Shown here: one piece after another, positions 25,766 to 35,478 of the stretch | How positions within the stretch are numbered: the first letter of the stretch is position 1 | Layout: each line of letters opens with the position of its first letter | Assembly (NCBI RefSeq): GCF_014694405.1 | Contig: NZ_JAAUWV010000022.1 | Location: 1-64,000, forward strand | DNA length: 64,000 bases | Source: Pseudoalteromonas sp. S16_S37 | Lineage (GTDB): Bacteria > Pseudomonadota > Gammaproteobacteria > Enterobacterales > Alteromonadaceae | Direction of reading: 5' to 3' | Made by a program: the position numbers and the translations under genes | Notes under the pieces: model-generated | What the model was told of the DNA's origin: nothing | What the model saw: only the letters and a program-made list of their open reading frames with translations | Databases searched by the model: none

Positions 25766-26824
25766 TCAATCGTTTTTAAAGATTCCTACATAACTTTCTT
25801 GGCGGCTAGATTTACTCGCCCTATACATGCCTTTAGTATTAAAAGGCATACTAATATTCCCTTTTGTATCAACAATGATCACCCCGCCCGTGCCACCAAT
25901 TGGGGCTAAAACGTCGTGTATGACTTCGTTACCAGCCTGAGTAATTGATTTATTTTGGTACTGTACTCGCGCACAAATATCACTGGCAACGCTATAGCGA
26001 ATGAAAAATTCACCATGACCTGTTGCTGAAACAGCACATGAACGGTTGTCAGCAAACGTCCCCGCCCCAATTACCGGTGAGTCGCCAATTCTGCCAAAAC
26101 GCTTTGCGGTCATACCTCCGGTTGAAGTGCCCGCCGCTAGATTGCCACTTTGATCCAAAGCCACAGCCCCCACTGTACCCATTTTATATTGACTAGGTAA
26201 TATTTGATGCGCCGCTTGATATGACTTTGTGCCAGCTTTTTTTGCATCTAACTTTTGCTTTGCCTCTTTTAATGCTTCAAAGCGATGTGGTGTATCAAAA
26301 TAATGGTTATCAATTAAATCGAACCCTTGGCGTTTTGCAAAATCTTCCGCCCCCTCACCACTGAGCAACACGTGAACAGAGTCTGTCATCACTTTTCTAG
26401 CAAGATTGATTGGGTTTTTAATATGCTTTACACCTGCTATGGCTCCTGCTTGTCGGTCTCGACCATCCATAATCGACGCATCAAGCTCATGCTCTTCATC
26501 ATAGGTATACACTGCACCTTTACCCGCGTTAAAAAATGGCGAGTCTTCCAGTACATTAATAGCGGTTGTTACAGCATCTAAACTCTCACCGCCTGCCTCT
26601 AAAACAGCATAACCTGCTTCTACCGCTTCTTTTAACTTTGCTCGATATGCCGCTTCTTGTTCTTCACTAAAACGACTTTTGTCTATGGTTCCCGCACCGC
26701 CATGAATGGCAATCGCGAATGGCTTGCCGGAGGGCTTGCCGAATTGCTTGGTCTGCGCAAAAACATTATTTGAAATGACAAGAGATAACCCCAAGGTGAA
26801 TAGCAACGGATATTTGTTTTTCAT
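25766..26824 (-). CDS. Isoaspartyl peptidase / L-asparaginase (Ntn hydrolase), secreted
   Basis: About 352 residues from ATG 26824, which follows GGGGAGAAAAGA and begins a signal peptide (MKNKYPLLFTLGLSLVISNNVFA). The Ntn-hydrolase core has IAIHGGAGTI near the N-terminus and the autocleavage/nucleophile threonine in YKMGTVGAVALDQSG, then the substrate loop GTSTGGMTAKRFGRIGDSP. Family enzymes self-cleave before this Thr and remove isoaspartyl or asparagine amide groups. The periplasmic location fits peptide scavenging. Monocistronic. Confidence 0.9.
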   Translation of the reverse strand: MKNKYPLLFTLGLSLVISNNVFAQTKQFGKPSGKPFAIAIHGGAGTIDKSRFSEEQEAAYRAKLKEAVEAGYAVLEAGGESLDAVTTAINVLEDSPFFNAGKGAVYTYDEEHELDASIMDGRDRQAGAIAGVKHIKNPINLARKVMTDSVHVLLSGEGAEDFAKRQGFDLIDNHYFDTPHRFEALKEAKQKLDAKKAGTKSYQAAHQILPSQYKMGTVGAVALDQSGNLAAGTSTGGMTAKRFGRIGDSPVIGAGTFADNRSCAVSATGHGEFFIRYSVASDICARVQYQNKSITQAGNEVIHDVLAPIGGTGGVIIVDTKGNISMPFNTKGMYRASKSSRQESYVGIFKND

Positions 26825-26903
26825 TCTTTTCTCCCCTAAAAATATCACCATGCTGCTCAACATCACAACTTGCAACAAAAACGCGACTAAACACTCTGGC
26901 AAT

Positions 26904-26930
26904 AAAAAAGGCACCTGAGGTGCCTTTTTT
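26904..26930. terminator. Bidirectional rho-independent terminator
   Basis: AAAAAAGGCACC (26904-26915), loop TGA, GGTGCCTTTTTT (26919-26930): perfect stem with A- and T-runs on both sides. On the minus strand it is 22 bp beyond the sapC stop. Confidence 0.92.
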
Positions 26931-26952
26931 AAATTATTTTGTATTGCTGTGA

Positions 26953-27663
26953 TTAAGCTTCAGCGCGCTGTGCTTTTAAACGTGCTAAACGTGCAACTTG
27001 GTGCGTTGACGTTAAGAAAGCAAAGATTGGTGCCAAGTAACCACGCTTGCGCAGTTCTAGGTAATCTTCATCGCTCATCTCATTTAGCTTACGCTCATCA
27101 ACAAGATAGATACCGTTGATGTCTTTTTTATCACCCTTGATTTCAACAGTTAGTGTTTGTTGAACAAGTAGCTCTTTGTCTGCTAAGTGCTTTGTGAACG
27201 CTTCAGTTACACGTGAAAACTCAATAAAGTTAATGAGTGCTTCTTTGCGACGTGCAAGATACTCAGTTTCTTTGCCGCCTTCAAATAACGCGTTACCTTC
27301 CTCTTCACCTACTAATGGGCTTGCTTCATCGATAACAATACCATATTGATCTTCTTCAGGATGCTTAACAAGACCAAATGGGTAACGAGTCACAGCTAAA
27401 GGTGCAAAACCTGCGTTCCACTTGCCGTCTTGAACAAATAGGTTTTCACCAGGCTCTAAACCAAACAAAGCAACAGCTTGGAATTGACCTGTTTCATTGT
27501 TCTTTACGAATGCCATTGGGAATTCTGTTGCTACACGAGCAAACTCATGCGCGACTACTGGGATTAAGTGCTGTGATTTTAAGAAATCAACGTTAATGCC
27601 ATTTTTTACTTTAATGTTGGCATGCTTTTCGTTGTGTAAAGGCTGCACTTGTTGCTCCGCCAT
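26953..27663 (-). CDS. SapC-family protein
   Basis: 236 residues matching the SapC family (PF07277), named after a Campylobacter surface-layer locus: HLIPVVAHEFARVATEFPMAFVKN, FGLEPGENLFV, and TRYPFGLVKHPEEDQYGIVIDE. In Alteromonadales and Caulobacter, SapC genes co-occur with TonB receptors and tryptophan-halogenase-like proteins in sugar-uptake loci, but the molecular role is unknown. No signal peptide or membrane helix. It lies downstream of the chitin-type operon with ~180 bp between, and ends in a strong terminator. Confidence 0.85.
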   Translation of the reverse strand: MAEQQVQPLHNEKHANIKVKNGINVDFLKSQHLIPVVAHEFARVATEFPMAFVKNNETGQFQAVALFGLEPGENLFVQDGKWNAGFAPLAVTRYPFGLVKHPEEDQYGIVIDEASPLVGEEEGNALFEGGKETEYLARRKEALINFIEFSRVTEAFTKHLADKELLVQQTLTVEIKGDKKDINGIYLVDERKLNEMSDEDYLELRKRGYLAPIFAFLTSTHQVARLARLKAQRAEA

Positions 27664-27846
27664 AATACTACTCCATTCATTTACGAAATTATCACTTGTG
27701 TGGGCCTAAGGCTAAAGGTTTTGGGCACAAATTGGAAGTTAAATATTTATAGCACTCTTAGAGTATGTAACTATCCATTTAAAAAATTAACCTTTACCGA
27801 TCACAACTATCCCCAAAAAGAATACAAAATAGTACTTTTGTGTCGG

Positions 27847-28791
27847 CTACTTAGCACCGTTAGCCCCAGAGCTTTTGGCAAAATTTCTCCCAGCAAAATT
27901 AGCTTTAAACATTTCAATCGCGCCGCGCTTTTGCATGGTAACAAACACGCTTTTGCCATCTTTACCACCAAATGCAACATTTGTGGGGTACTGACCTTTG
28001 AGACTTATTTGCTTAATCAACTCACCTTCTGGCGATACCACTGCAACCTTTCCTGCTCCATAACGGGCAATATATAAATTACCCTGAGTGTCGGTTCGCA
28101 TTCCATCTAAACCAAAATCAGCAAATTCAATATGAAGCTGTTTGTTTGCAACTTTACCATCTTCTTCTAGCTCATAGCGCCAAACCTTTCGTTGTACACT
28201 TTCATTAACGTAGAGTGTTTTGTTATCTGGGCTAACCGCTACGCCATTGGTCGTTCCCATATTTGTTTCAACTAAGTGAGTGCTGCCATCGGTGTCAATA
28301 CGCCACAAATTGCCGGTATTATTCTGCCAGTTTGGATCGCTGGCAAACAAAATGCCATTGTCCATCATTGCCAAATCATTTGGCTGATTCATTTTACTGT
28401 TGTGGGCATATACTGTCAGATGCATAGACGCATCAATGTCCTCGCTAAACGCAGCAGCCGATAGACGCAGCACGTTGTGATTGACATAATCAGCGATAAA
28501 CATATTGCCTTGCTTATCAAAACGAATGCCATTTCCGATTGAGCCATTTGGCAACGTCAACAACTTTTGCGCATGCCCTTGCGCTGTTACCATCCCAATG
28601 GTGCCCTGTTGGCTATAATTCACGGCAAATAACCTGCCTTTAGCATCCACCGCTGGCCCTTCCACCCCCTGCGTAAACACACCATCTTTTATCCAATCTT
28701 GCGTTTCGATGTTGGCATTTTGCGCAGCGACGTTGCTTGTAGCGAATAATAAGCTTGCAAGTGTCAGCTTCATTGTTTTCTTTATTTGCAT
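27847..28791 (-). CDS. Secreted SMP-30/gluconolactonase-type lactonase
   Basis: 314 residues (or 308 from a second ATG at 28773). A signal peptide (LTLASLLFATSNVAAQ) leads into a six-bladed propeller with repeated NGIRFDKQGNMFIADY, NDLAMMDNGILFASDP and NGVAVSPDNKTLYVNES blades; Glu/Asn/Asp metal ligands of SMP-30 are plausible at EGPAVD, N and D positions. Family enzymes open aldonolactones. It is the last gene of the operon and overlaps the hexosaminidase gene by 10 bp. C1 oxidation of chitin gives lactone ends, which this enzyme could hydrolyse; that is inference. Confidence 0.75.
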   Translation of the reverse strand: MQIKKTMKLTLASLLFATSNVAAQNANIETQDWIKDGVFTQGVEGPAVDAKGRLFAVNYSQQGTIGMVTAQGHAQKLLTLPNGSIGNGIRFDKQGNMFIADYVNHNVLRLSAAAFSEDIDASMHLTVYAHNSKMNQPNDLAMMDNGILFASDPNWQNNTGNLWRIDTDGSTHLVETNMGTTNGVAVSPDNKTLYVNESVQRKVWRYELEEDGKVANKQLHIEFADFGLDGMRTDTQGNLYIARYGAGKVAVVSPEGELIKQISLKGQYPTNVAFGGKDGKSVFVTMQKRGAIEMFKANFAGRNFAKSSGANGAK

Positions 28792-31166
28792 GCTAAATAT
28801 AACTCTCGTAAAGGGTAAATAGCAGCAATGACCGCTTCGTCATGCAGCTGCTGTAAATTCAATAACATGTGTTCTAGCTGAGGTGCATTAGAGTGACCTT
28901 TACACACCGTCAGCACCTTTTTCCCGAGCAAAACAAATTGCAGCAACTTATCAGCGGTGTACTGCTCAGTTTTTAATAACGGGCTTTTCGCCAACAGATG
29001 TTTATTTTCTTGTAGTATTGTTTGCCACTGGCTCAGCTGAGCAGCAATAACATCAAGCTCAGCTTTATTACCTGCCAGATATCGCGCCACGCTTGTGTTT
29101 ATCGCTCGAATAGTCTTACTTTCAACAGCTAAAAAATCTACAAATGCATTCAAAGGGGCTTGTTGATGATATTCATTGTTGAGGTGCTTAATGTGGTGGC
29201 GCGTATAATAATGACTGGGCTCCAACATCTGTGCCATTGTATTGAGCAGACGCAATGTCTGAGTTTGCTCTTGGTCACTGAGGTTTTTATTAATCAAATG
29301 AGTAAAGCCGCTTTGCTGCTGCAGATAGTGCGCTAAGCCAACCACTTTATCCGCATAGTGACTCATTTTTTCTAATCGTACATACATATCATCTAGGTCC
29401 GTGACGTTTTTGCTAGACCATAAACGCTCTGCAATGGCATATAGTCTGGGCCAAATACGCAAGTCGATGTTGTCTTCGGTGACCATTTCACTCCAAATGG
29501 TGGCCTCGGCACCTAAGATAAGCGCTGCTTGTGTTTTATTGAGTGAAGGTGCAAAGCTCACCGCTTGTGCTTTTTGTAGCTCATGAATCACAAGTGGATA
29601 GCGACTATTGCCTATCATCACCGAACCAGACGAACGTGAAAAATCGAACTCAAATTTGAGTGGGCCCATCCAGCTATCCAAAGCCGCTACTAAGTGTGCA
29701 TGTTCACCTTCAGATAAACCTATCACTTGCGCAACTTGATGGTGTTGATTGTTAAGCTTAATGAGTACCTGCGGCCCAAAAACCAGTAATTCGCCCTTTA
29801 CATCACTGCCTTTTAGCCGTTTGATTAAAAAAGATTTACGCAGCTTTGGCTCGGCTAGTTTCACGTTATCTAGCTCTTTTTGCGGATCGTTTCGATAGTG
29901 ATAACTTGTGTACTGAGGTTGGTCGATATAAAACCCTGTCGACAAAATACCTCGATAGCCATTTTTAGCCGCGCTATATAATGAGTCATGGCCGCGCCAA
30001 GACTGTACCACCACATTTTTTGATAACCGGGGATGCAAAATTTCATCCCATCCCATCATGATCCGCTCATGCTTAGTGACAATTTTTTGCAGCTGTGCAT
30101 TAAAGTAGCTTTGTAAGTCTTGCCCATTTTCAAGCTGATTATCTGCCATGAGTTTCTGAATATCTTTACTTTTTAGCCATTGCTCTGGCTCTACTTCGTC
30201 GCCGCCAATGTGCAGGTATTGATCAGGAAAAATCGCCATCATTTCAGCAAATAATTTATCAATGAACTCATACACTTTAGGGTCAGCAATGTTTAATAAA
30301 GGTTTAAAAACCCCCCAATGACGCTGCATTGTATAGTCTTGGTTTAACGTGATTAATTCGGGATAGGCAACCGCTATGGCGCTGGCATGACCCGGCATAC
30401 CAAATTCTGGCACTACTCTTATGCCGAGTAACGCCGCATAACGGATCACCTCCAACACTTGTTTTTGAGTATAAAAAAGCCCATCGGATGCATGACTTGT
30501 CAGTTTTGGAAATACCTTACTTTGTATGCGCCAGCCTTGATCGTCCGTTAAATGCCAATGCAGCACATTGAGCTTGGCTGAAGCCATACCGTCGAGCTGG
30601 CGCTTAACCGTCTGTACCGGCATAAAATGACGAACACTATCTAATAACAATCCGCGCCAAGCAAAGCGCGGACTATCATCAATATTAATAAACGGCAGTG
30701 CCAGCTGGTCCTGCTTGTCAACATATGCCAACTGCGAAAGGGTTGCCAAGGCATGTTGCGCTCCAAAGACCGACGCAGCTCGAATCATTATTCCGTTGTT
30801 ATCAATCTTCAGTTGGTAGCTTTCATCTTCAGCAAATTGTGGGGTAAATAATGCTTGCTCGACATCATTTACCACAATCGACAAATTCGCTGCTTTTTCT
30901 GCTGACAAAGCCCATGATGTTTGCTTGCCTGTTAGGCGAGTAAAGTGTCTTGTTAACCTATCGAGCTGAAACTGGGTTCTGTGTTGGTTAAAACCTACAA
31001 CTGAAACGTTAAGAGTGCTTGCCAGCTGAAGTGTTCCCTGTGCTTGCTCAATAGACTTTGGCATTGGCATAAGCGCCAACTGACTCAATACCTGTGTGCT
31101 AAACAACATACCGAGCAGCAGAGTTAGGCATTTCAAATTTATGCGTTTGGTTAGCAAGTTATGCAC
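28782..31166 (-). CDS. GH20 beta-N-acetylhexosaminidase, exported
   Basis: 794 residues with an N-terminal signal peptide (LTLLLGMLFSTQVLSQ). GH20b domain at residues ~30-165, then the GH20 barrel: WHLTDDQGWRI, PEFGMPGHASA, and the catalytic Asp-Glu pair in LHIGGDEVEP. Past the barrel (AEATIWSEM, RLYAIAERLWSS) lies a helical C-terminal tail. It removes terminal GlcNAc from chitooligosaccharides. Within the operon it could free GlcNAc and the oxidised end unit. It overlaps both neighbours, showing tight operon packing. Confidence 0.93.
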   Translation of the reverse strand: MHNLLTKRINLKCLTLLLGMLFSTQVLSQLALMPMPKSIEQAQGTLQLASTLNVSVVGFNQHRTQFQLDRLTRHFTRLTGKQTSWALSAEKAANLSIVVNDVEQALFTPQFAEDESYQLKIDNNGIMIRAASVFGAQHALATLSQLAYVDKQDQLALPFINIDDSPRFAWRGLLLDSVRHFMPVQTVKRQLDGMASAKLNVLHWHLTDDQGWRIQSKVFPKLTSHASDGLFYTQKQVLEVIRYAALLGIRVVPEFGMPGHASAIAVAYPELITLNQDYTMQRHWGVFKPLLNIADPKVYEFIDKLFAEMMAIFPDQYLHIGGDEVEPEQWLKSKDIQKLMADNQLENGQDLQSYFNAQLQKIVTKHERIMMGWDEILHPRLSKNVVVQSWRGHDSLYSAAKNGYRGILSTGFYIDQPQYTSYHYRNDPQKELDNVKLAEPKLRKSFLIKRLKGSDVKGELLVFGPQVLIKLNNQHHQVAQVIGLSEGEHAHLVAALDSWMGPLKFEFDFSRSSGSVMIGNSRYPLVIHELQKAQAVSFAPSLNKTQAALILGAEATIWSEMVTEDNIDLRIWPRLYAIAERLWSSKNVTDLDDMYVRLEKMSHYADKVVGLAHYLQQQSGFTHLINKNLSDQEQTQTLRLLNTMAQMLEPSHYYTRHHIKHLNNEYHQQAPLNAFVDFLAVESKTIRAINTSVARYLAGNKAELDVIAAQLSQWQTILQENKHLLAKSPLLKTEQYTADKLLQFVLLGKKVLTVCKGHSNAPQLEHMLLNLQQLHDEAVIAAIYPLRELYLACK

Positions 31167-32139
31167 TTATCACCTCCTCACTATCGAGTGTTGGCAATAA
31201 ATGAGGTGCTATCAAAGCACCATGATGTTGGATAACTTCTGCCGCTACTTTATGGGCAAATTGCGCAGCTCGCCTAATTGCATCACTTGCTTGACGCTCA
31301 CACACCAACCACTGTGCTAAAAACCCAGCAGCAAAGGCATCACCTGCAGCGCAAGTATCTACAATACATTGCTCATGTAACTGCTCTGCTGCAACATAAA
31401 TAAGCTCATGGCTGTGTGGTTTTTTGATAACACATGGCAATGGCCCTTGGCGTATTATCAGTAGTTGTTCTTTGCTATTTTGATGACAGGTTAGAGCTTC
31501 ATCTAGCGTACGTGTGCCGTAAATTGCAAATTCATCGTCGAGGGTCAAAAATGCGATATTGGCTAAATTCATCACAGCCAAATAAGCACTTTGTGGTTTT
31601 CGGCCATGCCAAAGGGATGCGCGATAATTATTGTCAAAAAAAACCATGCCACCTTGTTGCTTAAAGCGTGTTAGTAGCTCAAGTAAATAGGTTAATTGCT
31701 CCTCGCACAAAATCGCTATACTGATCCCAGATAAGTAAATAGCATCCACAGCTTTAGTGTTGAGCGCGTTACTAAAAAGTTCATTGCTCTTGAAGTACAC
31801 CCGTGCAGCGCTTTGCTCGCGCGCAAACTCAAAACTTCTTTCACCGTTTTGAGCCAGCTTTATCCAATACGTACCCATGGTTTTACTTGGATGCGTTACC
31901 ACAAGGTCGCAGCCAATACCTACTTGCGCTAACAAGGTTTGAAATCGTTGACTGTGTTGATCGTGGCCGATAGCAGTCGCATATTTCACCGCAGGCTTTG
32001 GTAATGACGTCTGCTGTAGCAAAGATGTGAGGTACCAAGCGGTGTTAAACGTATCACCGCCAAAATAACTAGTGCCATCCGTGCGATGCTCCACCATACA
32101 CTCACCAAAAAACGCAATTGCATTGATAACTGTATTCAT
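31159..32139 (-). CDS. PfkB-family sugar kinase, probable 2-keto-3-deoxygluconate kinase
   Basis: 326 residues. N-terminal FFGECMVEH, GGDTFNTAWYL substrate-site motif as in KdgK, and C-terminal DTCAAGDAFAAGFLA with the anion hole and catalytic Asp of PfkB kinases. KdgK makes 2-keto-3-deoxy-6-phosphogluconate, an Entner-Doudoroff intermediate. Its place after a deacetylase and a PLP deaminase fits phosphorylation of KDG made from glucosaminate. The start overlaps the symporter stop by 4 bp. Confidence 0.82.
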   Translation of the reverse strand: MNTVINAIAFFGECMVEHRTDGTSYFGGDTFNTAWYLTSLLQQTSLPKPAVKYATAIGHDQHSQRFQTLLAQVGIGCDLVVTHPSKTMGTYWIKLAQNGERSFEFAREQSAARVYFKSNELFSNALNTKAVDAIYLSGISIAILCEEQLTYLLELLTRFKQQGGMVFFDNNYRASLWHGRKPQSAYLAVMNLANIAFLTLDDEFAIYGTRTLDEALTCHQNSKEQLLIIRQGPLPCVIKKPHSHELIYVAAEQLHEQCIVDTCAAGDAFAAGFLAQWLVCERQASDAIRRAAQFAHKVAAEVIQHHGALIAPHLLPTLDSEEVISA

Positions 32140-33563
32140 GACACCACCTGCTGTTGTGTTGTATCGTCCTGACTGCTTTTGCTGAGCAAACTTACGACAA
32201 TACCAAGCATTAAGGCACTCAAAAGAGCAGGAATGATCGGGTTACCAAAATAGCTGAGCCAACTGCTATGTGTGCTCACAATCACCGCACCTAGGCTGCC
32301 ACCTGCCAACGTTGCCAAGCTACCTTGCCACGTATAACCAGACCAAAACCTACCAAGTAAACCCATAATACATAGCCCAGCTAACACTACTGACACCATT
32401 TTAGTGATGTAGCCTATGATGTTGTTAGAGAGCAGCGCCAACCCCAGCGCAATAAACACCGTAACCAACATCGCAAGGCGAGAAGCAAATAACTGTTTTT
32501 CAGGTGCTATGTCGGCTTGCACAAGCCATTTATAGATGTCACTGACTAATACACTGACCCCTGCTATGGCATCTGAGCTTGCGCTCGATAGCGTAGCAGA
32601 AATACCAGCAAGCAAAATAAAACCGCCCACCGCTACAGGCAAGGTATTTATAGCAATGTAAGGAAAGGCAAAAGCGGGGTTATCTAGCTGGTCATTCAGC
32701 AAATAAGCGCAGATCCCTATCACTGCGGGGATCAAAGAAAACCCTAAGTAAAGGCCCCCCGATATGACAAACGATACGCGGATACTTTTTACACTGTGCG
32801 CCGAATATATACGTTGTCGAAATGAAGGCGTAGCAAGCACGCCAACTAGAATCGCCAAAGACATTGAAAACGCCGGAAGTAGCCCAACGCTTTGATACGA
32901 CAACAGGCCGTTATTGGCAGCGATGTGATTGTTACCCAGCGCTTGCCAGCCACCAATCACATCAACGGCAAAGTAAGCCATCAGCAAAAAACCCACAAAT
33001 AAAATAATGGCTTGAATAGAATCTGTCCAAACGATTGCAGAGTATCCCCCTAACGACACGTAAATAGCTAAGCCGATACCAATTAATAACTTGGCACTAC
33101 TTTCATCAAGGCCTGTTAGCCATGACAAATACATGCCGCCACCTATCAAATGTGCGCCAAGCCAGCCGATGCTGGCTGCATAGATCAAAACAGCCAATAG
33201 CTTTTTCACAACAGCTTTGTTGCCAACATAGCTTGCAAGCTCCTCACTCATAGTCGAGAAAGCCTGTGTGCGAGCGGGTGCAAAAAGCCATGCCAGTATT
33301 AAGATCCCAAGCGCGCCTCCTATGCCATAAAGCGCGCCCGCCCACGCATGTTGATAGGCAAATCCAACGGCCCCCATTGATGAGCCTGTGCCAACCATGG
33401 TTGCCACCGTAGTACCTAAAGTGAGCAGCAGCGGCACCCGACGCCCAGCCAATAAAAAATCATCACTGGAGCGTTGCCAGCGAGACACAAGCCAACTGAT
33501 CACGACCATCGCCAGCAAATAAGCGATAAAAGCTAGCAAATAAATGATTTGACTCTCAGACAT
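32136..33563 (-). CDS. Sodium:solute symporter (SSS family)
   Basis: 475 residues with about 13 membrane helices. SSS signatures include the N-terminal ISWLVSRWQRSSDDFLLAGRRVP, GTGSSMGAVGFAYQHAW and SLGGYSAIVWTDSIQA. Such carriers use Na+ to import sugars, sialic acid or carboxylates. In this operon the expected cargo is an amino sugar acid or its N-acetyl form, moved from periplasm to cytosol. The gene overlaps the kinase gene. Confidence 0.9.
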   Translation of the reverse strand: MSESQIIYLLAFIAYLLAMVVISWLVSRWQRSSDDFLLAGRRVPLLLTLGTTVATMVGTGSSMGAVGFAYQHAWAGALYGIGGALGILILAWLFAPARTQAFSTMSEELASYVGNKAVVKKLLAVLIYAASIGWLGAHLIGGGMYLSWLTGLDESSAKLLIGIGLAIYVSLGGYSAIVWTDSIQAIILFVGFLLMAYFAVDVIGGWQALGNNHIAANNGLLSYQSVGLLPAFSMSLAILVGVLATPSFRQRIYSAHSVKSIRVSFVISGGLYLGFSLIPAVIGICAYLLNDQLDNPAFAFPYIAINTLPVAVGGFILLAGISATLSSASSDAIAGVSVLVSDIYKWLVQADIAPEKQLFASRLAMLVTVFIALGLALLSNNIIGYITKMVSVVLAGLCIMGLLGRFWSGYTWQGSLATLAGGSLGAVIVSTHSSWLSYFGNPIIPALLSALMLGIVVSLLSKSSQDDTTQQQVVS

Positions 33564-33596
33564 ACTTCCTCCGCTGCACGTGCATTCAAGCTTGTG

Positions 33597-33983
33597 TTAT
33601 TCGCCTTTGTAACACGTCACATCAACCTCAACTTTGCAATCAACAACGAGCCCAGCCACCATACATATACGCGCGGGAGGATGTGCGCCAAAAAACTCAG
33701 CAAACACTTTGTTAAACGATTGAAAATATCGCGCATCGGTTAAGATCACAGATACATGCGTCACATGTTCAAGGCCGTAGCCTGCCTCTTCCATAATGGC
33801 AATACAGTTATTGATGGCCAGTCGTGACTGCTCTACGATACCGCCTTCTACTACTTCACCATCTCGCATGGGCGTTTGCCCAGAGACTTTAAGCCAGCCC
33901 CCCGCTTCAACCGCTCTTGAAAACGGTAAATGCTGCCCGCCTGTACCCGTGCCACCCTCTGCACCAATTCGCTTTATTGTCAT
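33597..33983 (-). CDS. RidA-family enamine/imine deaminase
   Basis: 128 residues. RidA/YjgF core: LPFSRAVEAGGWLKVSGQTP, a GGIVEQSRLAINNCIAIMEEAG helix, and PARICMVAGLVVDCKVEVDVTCY with the conserved Arg. RidA proteins hydrolyse reactive enamines and imines released by PLP dehydratases/deaminases. That fits the PLP enzyme two genes upstream. 20 bp separate it from the deacetylase gene. Confidence 0.9.
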   Translation of the reverse strand: MTIKRIGAEGGTGTGGQHLPFSRAVEAGGWLKVSGQTPMRDGEVVEGGIVEQSRLAINNCIAIMEEAGYGLEHVTHVSVILTDARYFQSFNKVFAEFFGAHPPARICMVAGLVVDCKVEVDVTCYKGE

Positions 33984-34003
33984 GTTAACCTCATGATTTA
34001 TGT

Positions 34004-35473
34004 TTAATTATTTTTAGATGTTCTATTTAAAAACCGTCCCGCTCGGCCATAGTCAACAACTGATGCAAGATCTGCATCGCCAGCATAGCTGAGCTTGCCG
34101 TTAACCCACACGCGATCTATGCCAATTGCGGGTAAATGGGGTTGACTGTAGGTAGCCTGATCGCACACCATTGTTGGGTCAAATAACACCAGATCGGCAA
34201 AATTACCCACTTTTATTTGTCCTCGTTTTTCAAGCTTAAACTGCTTTGCTGGCAACGCTGTCATTTTATGTATTGCTAAAGCCAAAGGCAGTGTTTGTTC
34301 GCGGTGGCTATAATGTCCGAGCACTCTTGGAAAGGTTCCCCACAATCTGGGATGCGGGTGAGGATCGCAAGGCAATCCATCAGAGCCAATCATACTATGC
34401 TCATAACTGAGAAATTGCTTCACATCATCTTCTAACATACAGTGATATACAGCGCCTGCAGGTTGCAATCTTCTAGCCGCATCGATTAATGACATTTGCC
34501 ACTTTGCAGCAATCTCTTGTAAATTCTTTTGCGCCATTTCTGGATGTGTTTCCGACCAAGTAATAAAAATATCTGTCTCTTTCGTCACTTGGTTTAGATC
34601 TAAGGTACTGGAGCTGGCGGCATAGGGGTAGCAATCGCAGCCAATGTCTTGATGTTTGCGCTGCTTGTTGAGGTGTGCAAGCACCTCAGGCGCGCGCCCC
34701 CAGTTTTCTTTGCCGGCACATTTAATATGCGAGATAACTAATGGCACGTCTGCATGCTGCGCCGTTGCAAATGCTTCATCCATAGCATCTAAAATACCGT
34801 GAAATTCAGTACGTAAATGGGTGGTATATATACCGTCAAAAGGCTTGATCACTTCGGCCAACGCATTCACTTCATAGATACTCGACCCTTTGGCATTGTG
34901 ATACGCAAGTCCTGTGCTTAAACCCAGCGCGCCTTGCTCCATCGCCTGTGTTAACAACGCTTTCATTTGAGCGATTTCATCGGGGTTTGCAGGTTGTGAC
35001 AAATCTTCAACCACTTGTGCGCGTAAGCTGGTATGACCCACTAACATTGCCAAATTTACACTGGGGGCAGCCAATGTAAAGGCACGCTGATAATCACCAA
35101 GCTCAGGATAGATCAGTTGCTCTTTTGTTCCCAATAAGTTTATAGGATCAACGGGAGCACACGCTTGAAAATACGGGGCAGCACTTATGCCACAATTGCC
35201 CGCAATCACTGTCGTAACACCTTGACTGATTTTACTGAGCATATGCGGACTGCGAAGCACTTCTAAATCATCATGAGTATGTACATCAATAAACCCAGGC
35301 GCTAACACCAACCCTGTCGCATCAAAGTTTTGCTGTGCTTGATATTGGCTGCAATCACCCACTGCCACAATTAAGCCCTTGTCAATGGCAACATCCATTA
35401 TCTGAGGTTGCTCACTCGGCCATTGATATACGGCCGCATTTCTAATTATGCTCTGAGCATACATGGTCTTCAC
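34004..35473 (-). CDS. D-aminoacylase-type N-acyl deacetylase
   Basis: 489 residues in the D-aminoacylase branch of amidohydrolases. Metal motif APGFIDVHTHDD, GNCGISAAP, then EVNALAEVIKPF, THLRTE, ISHIKCAGKENWG, and IGSDGLP..HPHPRLWGTFPRVLG: all family marks. Known members remove acyl groups from N-acyl-D-amino acids; a related branch deacetylates N-acetylglucosaminate. Between the RpiR regulator and RidA, and upstream of a KDG-type kinase, the second role is likelier here. Which substrate is used cannot be proved from sequence. Confidence 0.82.
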   Translation of the reverse strand: MKTMYAQSIIRNAAVYQWPSEQPQIMDVAIDKGLIVAVGDCSQYQAQQNFDATGLVLAPGFIDVHTHDDLEVLRSPHMLSKISQGVTTVIAGNCGISAAPYFQACAPVDPINLLGTKEQLIYPELGDYQRAFTLAAPSVNLAMLVGHTSLRAQVVEDLSQPANPDEIAQMKALLTQAMEQGALGLSTGLAYHNAKGSSIYEVNALAEVIKPFDGIYTTHLRTEFHGILDAMDEAFATAQHADVPLVISHIKCAGKENWGRAPEVLAHLNKQRKHQDIGCDCYPYAASSSTLDLNQVTKETDIFITWSETHPEMAQKNLQEIAAKWQMSLIDAARRLQPAGAVYHCMLEDDVKQFLSYEHSMIGSDGLPCDPHPHPRLWGTFPRVLGHYSHREQTLPLALAIHKMTALPAKQFKLEKRGQIKVGNFADLVLFDPTMVCDQATYSQPHLPAIGIDRVWVNGKLSYAGDADLASVVDYGRAGRFLNRTSKNN

Positions 35474-35478
35474 GTCAG

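Noticed and set aside
26825-26914. 30-residue N-terminal extension of the isoaspartyl peptidase
   Set aside because: GGGGAGAAAAGA and a signal peptide define the ATG at 26824; the extension overlaps a terminator.
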